Part shown: piece after piece, positions 25,151 through 36,900 of the stretch
How the letters are laid out: every line of letters starts with the position of its first letter
Numbering within the stretch: the stretch's first letter is position 1
From: Apus apus
Lineage: Eukaryota > Chordata > Aves > Apodiformes > Apodidae
NCBI RefSeq assembly: GCF_020740795.1
Contig: NC_067284.1
Span: forward strand, 100,431,440-100,495,439
Length of the DNA stretch: 64,000 nucleotides
Direction of reading: 5' to 3'
The notes under the pieces: model-generated
Databases searched by the model: none
Seen by the model: the letters and a program-made list of their open reading frames with translations, nothing else
Told to the model about the DNA's origin: nothing
Made by a program: the position numbers and the translations under genes

Positions 25151-25347
25151 TTTCAGCACTTGCATTATCATCATCGTCATCATCATCATCTGTGTAGAGT
25201 ATCGGCCCGTCAGAGTCCGAGTCACTGCTGTGGCTCTCTCTACTGCTTTCACTCTCAGGAGGGGCAGCAGCATCAGAAGTCTCCTCCACCAGCTCAGAGT
25301 GTGCCTGGTTGGGTTCCTCCACTTCTTGGTCTTCTTTGGTAGCCAAG
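25151..25347 (-). CDS. PHACTR2: PHACTR2 exon F: acidic SDSDSDGP/poly-Asp exon
   Basis: 197 nt, completing codon 399 and running to residue 464 plus one base. The acceptor is TGAATTAACAG|CTTGG and the donor GCTGAAA|GTAAGCCC. It is rich in Glu/Ser and ends with SDSDSDGPILYTDD and a run of eight aspartates (residues 452-459). The SDSDSDGPI.Y.D motif just before the C-terminal RPEL block is a family hallmark that I also recall in PHACTR4. The Ser-Asp repeats look like acidophilic kinase (CK2-type) sites, which is inferred. The Asp codons are mostly GAT with one GAC, so the run may vary in length between individuals. Confidence 0.95.
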
Positions 25348-26590
25348 CTGTTAATTCAGAAGCAGACATGGTGTCACATTAAAGCAATCAGCACAGAACA
25401 CAAATGGGAGACAAACTGTATAAGCAAGTATGAAAATAAAAGTTCTGTTACCCAAACTAACTTCTCTCTTTCTAAAAAACATGCACATAGAAACCACACA
25501 TAAAGTATGCATACCTGTGTACCTACCTGTATGCATGTATGTCAGGAAAAAAGGTGCCAAAAGTCTGGAAAGACGTGCTGCAAAGCCTGTACTAAAAAAA
25601 ATCCTAATTCTTTTTTATTACTTGTAGGATGGGACCAATAGTCCATAAAAGCTACTAAGAAGAGAAAAACAGCTCACAGAGTTAGGGGTGAGAAGAGTGA
25701 GTTAGAGAGTAGACAGGACTGCAAATTTCCCTGTTCTGGAAGTCTATCTATTGGGAATACAGCGTTACTGCTGTTGAGTCCAAAATGTTCATGTCCATCA
25801 GCAGCATAGTGATCCCTGCCTTGGGAAATCTTTATGTAAAGGAAGAGTAGAGCAAGGGGAGAAGCAGCACAGGAGTGTAATGTTGGCACAGAGACACCAG
25901 CAAGAATTTAAAGGTAAGTCTCTAGGCCACTGGCATTTGACTAAACTGTCTTGGGTTGTTATGAAAGATGCTGTTTCTCATGGCAGGGGACAGATTAATA
26001 AGCTAGTTTCTTTTTTTGCTGCCAACTATTTTGCTTAAAATATGTATTTATGACTTTGATCTTGACTAGATTTTATAGTATCTGAGACTTAGATGAGCTA
26101 TTAGGCAGTGACAGACGAAAGACCTACTAACTGAAACCTGAAACTGTAATTTTCAAGTCTGCAAGTAAATTCAGCTATTGAATTGAGAGCTCCAGCAGTG
26201 AGATATTTAATGATATCCACAAAAAAAAAGTAAAACCTCCTTGGTAATTCAGCATCATTTCTTCTTTACCTTTACGAGAGAGGAATAGAAGTATTATCAG
26301 CTACTAGTGAACTGCAGACTGCAGTGCTCACACTAAGCCACACAACAACACAGGAGGAAGGCTGTGAGCAACAACCTTCTGGGGAAGCAGGAGGTACTGC
26401 AGGTGAATGGCTCAAAGATGTTGGCAAAGAACAAACTGTGCTGGGCCTCCAAAAAAAGACACAAACTGTTACCAGTCAGCAGAAGAAACAGAAGAGAGCT
26501 CCACATGCCTACAGTGTCCCTCAGGAGAAGAAACGTGGCTTCCTTGGCTGTGGGTCTTACCACTCACCCATGACAGCCATAGAGTCTTAC
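25348..26590 (-). other. PHACTR2: PHACTR2 intron E-F
   Basis: 1.2 kb, GT-AG. It contains a short pyrimidine/purine repeat with GTAT units (about 25505-25542). No other feature. Confidence 0.85.
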
Positions 26591-27140
26591 CTTTTTGTGT
26601 CTTCTCCACTAGCATCTGGACCTCTGTCTAGGGCCGTACTGCTCAGGCTCTCATCTGTGCCATGCTCAGTCTGGAGAAGAGGTCTAGTATCTGATCTGGG
26701 GACAGCTGGCCCTGCCACACAGCTGTCTGGCACATCCTGGGCATCAGAGGAGACAGCAGGCTGACTGGCTGTAGCAGGAAAAGGAGGTGGAAGTGGAGGA
26801 GGAGGAGGGGCAGCACTGGGAGGAGGGGGAACAACAAGCTTGCTTGGCTGGTCTGCATCCTCTGATTCAGAAATGACTATGGAAGGTTGCTCAGGCTCGT
26901 GCTTTTCTGCCTTTGTGTCCAACCTGCTGGCTGTGGCACCTGAAGGGGAAGAAGCAGCCCCATCCGGTGCTGTTCGTGGGGCTGACTGTTTCCCAGGTTT
27001 TTTCTTGCCCCTGGGAGTCCCTGATGTGCCCAATTTGCTGGAAGTCTCCTTAGAAGCTTTAGGATGAGATGATGTGGACGAAGGAGATGGTGATGAAGAG
27101 GACTTGGAGACTGGTTGTTTTTTTGCATGAGAGGAACTAG
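26591..27140 (-). CDS. PHACTR2: PHACTR2 exon E: large disordered Ser/Pro-rich exon
   Basis: 550 nt, the largest exon, residues 216-398 plus two bases of codon 399. The acceptor is CTTATTTTAG|CTAG and the donor CACAAAAAG|GTAAGACT. It begins with SSSHAKKQPVSK and a Ser/Pro tract. It then carries a basic patch (PRGKKKPGK), an IVISESED segment at residues 303-310, and a proline run at about 320-337 (LVVPPPPSAAPPPPPLPPP). No folded domain is visible. Proline runs of this sort can bind profilin, EVH1 or SH3 domains, which is inference here. The reading frame is open across the whole exon on the minus strand and both borders are canonical. Confidence 0.94.
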
Positions 27141-30100
27141 CTAAAATAAGAAAAGATAAAGCATTTTACAGTCTTGCAACAATAAAATGTTTACACTGCT
27201 TTTCTGCATGAATTGACATGTGCTCATATTAAAAAATTTAAAAAATTACAATTGATACTTCTGCAGTCCTTCATCTATATATTTGAGATGAGTAAATGTT
27301 GCACTTCAAATTTCACCTCTGAGGTGAGAAAAACAGAAACTATGAATACTTGCCCATGAACAGCAGAGGGGATCAGCCTCACAAATCAATGAGTTTGATG
27401 CTACCATTCTGCATTGGCCTATTATAACTTTCCTGGACATAATCTAAAAGCCCACTGGTTATTCCAAATGTGTTTAGTGCCCTATTAAACAAAATTGCTC
27501 CTGGAGAAAATTGCTCCTGACCTTTTCTATTTTGTGAATTTTTGGTCTAAGCACGAGGAGAACACCACAATTTTCCTTACGCTTTTCAATGAACACCTCA
27601 GAACCATTTTGAGTATCAGTTAATTACTTTTCACAATGTTATTGCAGTCAGTGTGGTCCTAGTTAATGGCAAGCAGCAGAGGATAGCAAAACAAGATGCA
27701 CTTTCAACTCCAGCGAGGCATGTCCGTAAGACAGAGGCAGAAACCACTGATCTCACTCGGCACAAATGATTTCTAGAAGGAAGAAGACTGGAGGTCTTCA
27801 TCTTACCAGTGACCAACTCAAGTAGCCTTGATAACTGTAGTGGCACAAGGGTTTGACACCAGCTGTACAAGCTGGCCGGTGATAGAGCTGTTTAATCTTG
27901 TGATACTTACTATATTGCAGCATGTATGTAGCAATGCCCAAATCTGCAAGAGATTCCAGCTAGCCTGCCTGCCCATGTGCATTCCAGTCACATTTCTGAT
28001 TGCTATGTTCATGCAGCCATCATCTGGACTGGGAGCTTCAGCCTTCTGACTTTCATTTAAAAAGCAATAAAAATGACAACCTTCTTAACAATTCAGTCCT
28101 TCTCATCAAAATGCATGCAACTCAAATGCTTCTGCTGGAGTAAAAATGCATTAACCTCAAGAGAACAAATGAAAGCATTAGAAAGCTAATGTGGCTAAGC
28201 TTGGCCAGTAAAACAGAAAGCTGTAATAGAAATCTGCTGAAAGGTCTGCTTTACTTATAAGCATTTAAATAAAAACAAACCCCCAGCAGAGTAGGATAGA
28301 ACCAAAATACAGATACTGTCCATAATAAGCTCACACTATAAAAATATCTTTCACAGTGAGACTGTTCTCAGTCTCAAAGAAGATGGAAAATAATTCAGAA
28401 GGCACATTATTCTGTTCTTTTCTGTAGGTGAGTGTTATGGTTTATAAACGTTTAGAGTGCTGTGAGGCTTTCAGTACATCTGGAAAAATCCACAGAAACT
28501 CATGACTTCAGGCAAATCACTGTCCCTTGTTGTGCTGAAGGCAAGTGTAAAGGGCACAGCACAGAATCTACTGGTACTGCACTAACCATACACATCAACT
28601 ACAAATCACTGCCTTAGCTTAACAGCAAATCAAAAGGAAGCAAAGAAATGGTATAATTGCAGCAGAAATAGATGGTGGCTCCAACCTGCCTATTATTTAG
28701 CAGAAACCTTACTGAGTAAGTTGGTGGCAGTAAGAAAGGGCTCTGGTTCTGATCCAGCAAAGCACTTAAACACAGGCTGGAGGTCAAAAGAATGAGTTAC
28801 GTGCTCACACTGAAGACCACCAGCATAATACAACTATACAGTCACACTGTAATTGCTGCTGGGAAAATGTTAAAATACATTTCCACTGCAAAAAACCTAC
28901 ATTATTCTCAGAACCTTTCTGGACCTGCAATCAGATACAGCAACTTGAAAGACTTTTCCCAGGGAAAATTCCCCCTGCACTTTCATGTGGGTCAAAAGTG
29001 CTACTGCTATTGTTGCTTTTGACTGGGCTGGCTGACAATTTTCTGTCATGCTTCTTTTTCAGTAGAAGATTTGAATTTTGTTTAAATTAAAAGTTTAATG
29101 GCTTTTATTTGCCTGTTGGCACATGTCCATGCTGAGATTCAAATCCCCCCTTCTTCCAACTCTACTATTCCAATTTGGAAGCCTGCTGTGGTGCCCCCAG
29201 GAGAGCCACAGCTTAGCTGTTACTCATATTCCTCTTCTCCATCATGGAACAGGATCACTAGCTGCATCATGTGTTTACTTTCACAGGAATCTGATAAACC
29301 TCTTGCACTAAATACTGCTCCAAGTCAGCTCTATTTTTTAAGTATTGCCCTACTTCAAATGAACACAATGTACCTCATGTTGGAAGAAATTACCAGTAGA
29401 ATATGTACTATTTTATATAAGGGATATATTGATGTATTTTATACCCATATGGTCTTAAGCATTGCATAACATTTCAATAACATTACTAAAAGACAAATCT
29501 GGAATCTGAATATATTTTAAGAACTGAGGAGATACCTGAGAGCTTGTTACTAACCACTAGTCTAAACATTTATTTACATGATGGTTTGTTTTATTTCTGA
29601 AAGGTCTGCTGTTATAAGGTTCCTTTACCTGGGAAGAAGTAGCTTTTCCAGCTGCATGTGAAATATATGTAGCAAATTCTAGGTTTTCAAAATACTTATT
29701 CTTGTGGTTGCCTGATGTGTTAGGGACAGTTAATACCAAGTGAATGGACATTTTATGGCAAAGTTATTATTGTAACTTTAGCAGCCTTGCAATGTTTTCA
29801 AACACTCCCTTTCTGCGTGCTTTAAATACAAAACGTGCCAAAATGTGCAAGCTACAAAGAGGTATAGTTGGAGAGAAAACTGGAGGGGGTGAAGGGCTTT
29901 GAAAGACTGACAGATGATTGAAAACACAAGGCTTGTGTAAGTTGGCCAATGCATATATACAGTCCATTCATCATAATACTGCTTGTATTCAAATTATATT
30001 TGGATGTTTTAATTCAGGTCATCATCTAAATTGCAACCACTCAAAATCAAGACCAGTACCTTAAGAACAGCTACCTATAATCTTCTATCTAGCATCACTG

Positions 30101-30733
30101 CTGAATTTCAGTTTCAGACTGTAGTGATAAACACTTCTGCTATGTGCCTGATGATGAACATTTTCCATTTCCTGTGTGTATTCAGGATCACAGTAAGCCA
30201 GCAACCAGCTCGTTAGTTTTTGGGGGGGTTGTATTTTTTTTTTTTTCAGCTAAACCAACTGATACTCAACAGTCTTTAAAGATGTCTTCACGGTTTTATC
30301 CTTTACCTGTTTGATATCTAGTGATCTTGTCAAATTAAAGGGAATAGTGGATATTTCCAGCAGAAAGTTGCAGCAGTACCAAGACACATTTTGCTTTAGG
30401 GCAAGTCATATGTTTGATTTCAGAAGTCACCTTTTGCCCTGCTGATTGTTCAGCAGTTCTCGGGTCATTTTGTTGCCAACATTCACATCTGAGCTGGGAC
30501 TACAGTCTCTGAAGTGCCTGGTGTTGGGCATACGCTCATTGAACAGCGAAATGATTGGTCTGGTGTCTAGGGTGTTTGCAGACAGCAGAACCAGAGCTCA
30601 GCTAGCTAAAAACATGCATGGCATGCTCGTGAGTATCACTGCTATGCACAAAGGCAGAAGTTACCATCAGACAAGCCAAGAACCCCCATGCACATGCACC
30701 CGCTGTAACTGGCACTGCCTGTGCAGTACTCAC
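27141..30733 (-). other. PHACTR2: PHACTR2 intron D-E
   Basis: 3.6 kb, GT-AG. A small direct duplication (AAATTGCTCCTG twice, 27490-27520) and a T-rich tract at about 30230-30247 are visible. No exon or RNA gene was recognised. Confidence 0.85.
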
Positions 30734-30970
30734 CAGCTTCTCGATTTGCACTGTGACTTGTTGGCTTGGGTGGTGGGAGAGGAGGCTGCTTAGCAGGAGC
30801 CTTTCCCTTTTTTTTAGCATGAGGTGCTTCGTTACTCTTATGGCTGGTGGTGGTGGAAGCAGCAACAGCATTTTTTGGTGGCAGCGGAGCTTTTTTAGAT
30901 TTAGGCTTAGGTTTGGGTGATGGTGGAGCATGGGATGCCGGTATTTCTGGGCAGTGATCAGTAGTGCTCT
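30734..30970 (-). CDS. PHACTR2: PHACTR2 exon D: Lys/Pro-rich linker
   Basis: 237 nt, residues 137-215 plus one base. The acceptor is CTTATCCATAG|AGAGC and the donor GAAGCTG|GTGAGTACT. The peptide has SPKPKPKSKKAPLPPK, a Thr/Ser/His stretch, then KQPPLPPPKPTSH. The PPLPPPKP run resembles class-type SH3 ligand motifs; binding is inferred only. The composition (Lys-Pro repeats followed by PPPKP) parallels the corresponding linker of mammalian PHACTR2, though the residues are poorly conserved, as expected for a disordered region. Confidence 0.92.
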
Positions 30971-33900
30971 CTATGGATAAGAAAGTGAACAGAAGCCAAC
31001 TGACACAGACAATACACCACGTTCAACAGCAAGCCTGACAAGCCTGACTTGTTGCTGCTTGAGCTCTTGGGAATCAGGAGACACTTCTTCATCTTCTGCT
31101 TCTTGTTGAAGTATGATCTTAGAAAAAAATTTAACCCCCTTCTCATGGAAGATTTTTGCCTGGCACTTCTCACAGTCTCAACTGTTCTAGACCTACAAGG
31201 ATCATCCTTGACTTTCAGTATCCCCCACTTGGCAACTAGCTGTGAACTAAACAAGGGAAATGCCATTTACTCCTCTAACAAATTCCCTCAGCATCTTTCC
31301 AGCCCTCTGAGATCAACAGGCTATAAAACTCAAATTCATGTGAATCTGGATGTGAACAGGGGCATTCTCTCAGCCACAGGCTCAAACATGGCTATGCAGC
31401 TGACATTTTCCCCTGAAGCAACCCATTCTCCTAAGCTGCAGACTGCAGCTCACAGCAACATTATTTTGGGCATCTTCCCCAGAGTATTCCTGCTCTTCAA
31501 AAAGAGATGAAGCTAAATCAAATAGGATATAATTTGCCATGGGAATGCAAGCTCTCTGGGTACTGTTAAAAGACTTCACTCTGAAGAAACAGCAGTTCCT
31601 TAGTCAACAGGAATTTGGACTGTATCTGCATTGTGTCATGCAATAGGAATGGTTCTGTAGAGTGAAAAAGCACCAAGGCCCCAATGGCCACAATGAGCAC
31701 TTCTGGAGACTTGGCTGTGGTCTAGCTTCAGCCTAGTTCTGTAGATTGCATGCCCAGTAGAGGTCGGAGCACAAGTTCCTCTATGCATCTTTTGCCTTTG
31801 TTTCATCTAAAAGGAACCTGGCTCGTGTGCTCTGCAAACCAAAGAAGGGTAAGTGGGGATGACCAGGAAATTCACTTCAAAAGTGCACGCCTAATGCCAA
31901 CTGTATGTTACTGCAGGTGTGTCATGTATAGTCCACATAAAACTTTGCAACATAATAGCTACAGTTGTAAGATTAGCTGTTCCCAGATGGGAATCTTTAT
32001 CTATTAGATTATACCAGCTCTGTGCCTATCTGGCCTCAACCAAAGGGTGTTATAAAAGCAAAAGCATAACATCAGAATATACGGGTGTTATTTGCACGTT
32101 ACTAAAAACTACAGCGGTTGGGAAAGAAAGGAGCCAAGAAAATACTGCAAGGACTTTTAACAGTCTCTTTTACCACTTGAGAGGAAACCAATTCATTTCT
32201 TGCAGTACATTCCTATTAAAGCCTCACTCTTACACACATTATATGGCTATTTCTGGATATTCTGTCTGTTCCCTGCTCTCTTCCTTCCCATGGGAAGGAA
32301 AAGATTCCCAAGAGATAAGCAGCACCTCCTCATTTTAAGGTTAGTAGATGAAAAACAGTATGTTGGACAACAATGACATCCTTTATGTCAACAAGAAAGC
32401 CTTTTCAACCTGTAGCTTAAGGCTTGTTAACATGAAACTACTGCATCACCTGCAGTTACTAAAAGCAACATGCACACATTTGTCTCTTCATGTGTGGAAG
32501 GGACTAACATTAACTGTCCAGTGTCTTCCTCCTTTATTTCCAGCTCATTACAGACTGATATGTTTTTGCTAATGTTTTGTGAGAACCATTGTACAGCAAG
32601 CTTTTACAGCTTTCAAACAGATTATTTCAAGTACAGATTCTTGTACTGCCTCTTTATTTTCCACAGAAAAAAACTCTGGACCAGAGAAAGACTTTGGAAA
32701 AAGAAATAAACATGTATATTTGTTACATTTGGCTCTCCTTTTTTTTTGTAGCAAAAAGCATCTCTGTGAAATTTCACCTACCTTCATTCAAAGATGAAAA
32801 ACTGATTTAATTCTGAAAAAGCAGGACATTTTAAAATTTTAATTCCATTAATAAAAGACATTGCAATAAAAGGTAAGATTTTGTATTTTGAAGATCTTGA
32901 AGGACATAATGATCAGAAAGAATTTTAAGTGTACACAATTCTTTGATATAACTTTCACTTATAGGTCCGGCATGCTAAAATTTTATTTACGAATAAGAAA
33001 GAATTTAAAACTTATGTACTTATACAACATTACTGTGTTTTCTTTTCAGTCATTATAGCAAGGAAAATATTAAAAAGAGAACAAAAACCTGGTAAAAAGA
33101 AATATACCGTTCAACATATTCTAAAATAATAAAGTAATACAGATTTAGAATCTCAGTCAATCTACATTAAACTGTGTAACTGATTAAATAATGTGTATTA
33201 GAATTTTTCTTCCTATTCAGGAAAAACACACAAAATATAAGGGTAAAATTTTACTTAGTTGCAAATAAACACATTTTAGTGACAACCAACTAATAATTTT
33301 CAAATTTTCTTTGGAGAAATAACTAAATATTATAAATTAAAATCAAACTTGGATCAGTTAATTCGCATCAAAGTTCTTGCTTGCAGACTTCTATTGTGAT
33401 TAAAACTGGCAATCTATATAATAATTATTTTAACTGAAATACCTTGCTGTCACTGGGATATCATCTTTATCTAGGACAGCTCTTCCCATACTGTTATGAA
33501 CACCATACCAAGGCCTGGCACTCTTTCTGCACAGCAGTATCCTGTCTGCTCAGACTGCTACAGCTCTCAACAAGCCCTGACTGCCCCTTGATTATGTACA
33601 CGCTCTTTCCTTGTCCTTGACCAATGAATCTTCTTTTTGCTCATAGCTATGAGGAAAGCTGTGGTAAAGATTATTTCCTTTGAACATGTTGTCCCTCTTG
33701 GTGTCATATTAGCTTTGTCACTTGTATCTTCATTAGCTTCATCTTTTTATCCTATGAGATAGGAACCTGACTGCCCTCTGTATCGGTCTGTACTTGCCCA
33801 AACTATTGTTTCTCATTTACTTTTGATATATGTATTTCCAGTTCCTTCTCAACCAGTCCACTATACCAGCTTTTGCTGGTGACAAGCCAGGTTTTGAAGC

Positions 33901-36900
33901 AGATGCTTTTCATTGCTTTTCCTCTGCAGCCCACCAGGCTTTGTGAATATTCAGTGACTCTCCTCCTCAGGTTCCCCTCTGCTGTGATGACAAAGCTGAC
34001 AATTTTTAGGCCACCAGCATTGTGCTTGTTATCCTGGTCTGGTCCCTTCTTGATTTTCAGTGTCTAACCACAGCGTTCTCTCTTTTACTGCAAGTCTCTT
34101 ACAACTTTTTGTGCGTTTGTCTGTATTTACGTAAGACACTACAATAAATTCCCAGTATATACGTAAGTACTCTACTAATACAAATAACTAATAATGGCAA
34201 CTGTGGCTTGATCCTGAACAGTGACAGGGATGCTCTGATGTCTGTAAATGGCTCTAGATACAATTATGTTGTGACTGTATCTCCCTAACATGATTCTGCT
34301 TGAATATGGACCCATGGTCTTCATGCCTGCTCTTCTTTTGTATCTTTTGCCAAAATGAGGACGAGGAGGCATCTGAATCAGTTCAGACCCATCCATTTGT
34401 TCAAGCCAATCCCCCAGATACCTCAGTACCAGCTGCAATGTATTTTTCTTGCTGTTGTTTTTCTTAATGTAGACATCTGCTCGTCATGAACTGACCTTTT
34501 AATGAAAGGTCTCCAAAAGACCAGCAGATAGGAATATCTTTTATTCACTGCTGCTTTGATTAAGACATCTGCTGTAAAAGCAATCTGCCTATAAATTACT
34601 TTTTAAGTAGGAAAGCAAAGCAAATGTTAATGTCTCATTAAACATTTGGATCAATAATACGTTTATGTTTGTAACAAATTTTCCAAAGGCCAGATTTTCA
34701 AGAAAGCTCATTTTGAGACCAAATTTTCTTGTTCCCAGAAACTGTGATTGAGGCCAGACTCCCAAGAAAGCTGTGTTTTCATGTAAACACCTAAATTATG
34801 GGACCTTTTGCAAACTCTGGACCAAATGGACCCATGAAAATCCTGGATAAAGTTTCAGAAACTCAAACCAGGACACAGAAGCTATACATTATTGGGTTGT
34901 AAAATAGAAGAATTTTCTCCTTTACTTTTGTAAACTTCTAAGGAACTGAAGGCAAAATCTTTTCTACTCCAGGATTTTTTCATACAGCACTGGTGTTTTT
35001 TGTTTCTTCAGCTAGAGCACTGACATTAAGCTACCTCAGGGAAAACCAGTAGCACTGCAGCACCAGCACACAATCTACATCAACTGCAAAGCACCCTACT
35101 CCTGGAAGATGAGCACAACTCAGTGGAGTAACAGTATGCAAAACGGAAGTTGGAAATAATGTGTGTCTTTTGCAGGATGACTGCTTGCTAAATGAAACCC
35201 AGTAAGAGTTTTGAGAATCATTAGTTTCCTTTCCAGCCTAAGCAGAGAGATGTATTTTGATTAATCAAAATCCAGGAAATTGTCATTCAGAAACATGGGA
35301 CACAGGGCAAGACAGTGTGTCTTTTGTCTCTTATTTGAACTCATTGACTGTGCTGATGCAGGTGGTCAACTCACACAAATCCTTTCATAAACTTCAGATT
35401 TAACCAGCTGCATTTTTTTTCCTGCTATTGCTACTAAAATTCTGTTCAATAAAAAGACCCATTCTAATTGTTAGAAGGCTTCCTTTAATTTCCAGATTAA
35501 ATGTATTTCAAGCCACTGTTTATTCCTTTCTACTTGTGCCAGCATTGTCCTTTAGCCATGTTCTCTCCTGGCTACATACCAACTTGTTACATTCATCAGA
35601 CACAGCCAGGGTCTCTCAGGCTCTGTTTCACTAGGCTGAACAAGAACAGCTGCCTCACGATGCTTTCTGCAGCTCTCGCTGCAGTTTTGAATTCATCTTT
35701 CTTGAAGATGGATGAGCAGCTCTGTACATTTGCAGAGTTCCAGATCTTTCTTACTCTACGATTTCAACAGCACCATGTGCAAGAGGTCTATAGAGAGACA
35801 GTATAGAAAAGAGGAGAGGGGGAGAAGGGACAGGTGCAGCATCTGACCTAAAGCCATCACATTCAGACATTTTGCAATGGTTCCAAGACTGAAAAAGGGG
35901 GAAAAAACAAACACTGGCTGTCATTTTACATTGCTACTTGCCTGACTTCTGTGTAAAAAGCAAGCTGTTAAACTGAGAGCACACCTAAAGGATCTTCACT
36001 GTCAGCTACACATTTGTACAATTTCTTGGTCGACAGGGGACTTGGAAAGTGAAAAGCATGTAGGCTTCTACATTCCCTTATACCTTCTGTATAGATATAC
36101 TCAAATAATCCAATGTTTTGTTCATTAAAATCATGTCTACAATCTTATTTCTGGGCATCTTTCATACAAAGGAAAAAAAAGCATAGCAGCTTTATAATCA
36201 GGAGCTGATTCCTCTGCCGCTTGAGTCTGGTGTGTGAAAGCCTGTGCCCCCCACATCAGCCAAGTGGCACGAGCCAGCCTGGCTGACTTGGTGGACAGGC
36301 TCTACAAATACAGCTTTATCTAGAGTAGCTTTCCTTTTAATATTTGGATTCAGCCCCATTTACATAGTTCAGGTGATGAATCGAAGATGCACTATTCTTA
36401 GAAGAACTGGTTTTAGCCAGCAAATAACTCAGCTGGAATGAAAGATGCTTTGGGAGTCAGGCAAAAAAACCCAAACCCTTTTATATCTGGTGCTCATATC
36501 GATGATCTGCAGAGGGAAGAAAGTTTGCCTTGTCTTTCACAGTGAGTTGTTCACAGCATAAGCCTTCTGAAAGAAAGCAGCTCTTGTTGAGTCTATCTTA
36601 AATTCAAGAGGTTTTGTTCCACTTTGGGGAATCAAGCAAGGATCTCTGAGAAAAGGAACTGAGAAAATTTGACTTTGAAGAACGTTCCTTGGCAGACAAA
36701 CTGAAGCATTGGTCAGCAACGATGCATGCTTGTAAGAACAGAGCTTATGCCTCCAACCTTCCTTTTTTTTGGCTACCCATGAGAAAAAGAAAAGATTAAA
36801 TTTAACGGCAGATTTAATGGAGACCAGACATAGCATTGAGGAAAGAACACCTGAACCTAACAAACTAAGACTAGGAACCTTTGCCAGCTGTCATACGAGT

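Noticed and set aside
28748..28775. GATCCAGCAAAGCACTTAAA, similar to a dispersed sauropsid repeat
   Set aside because: Only about 25 nt match from memory with no flanking similarity; too short to annotate as an element.
31049..31510. 153-codon plus-strand frame in intron C-D
   Set aside because: Composition is that of intronic DNA, with no domain or homologous motif recognised; likely chance.
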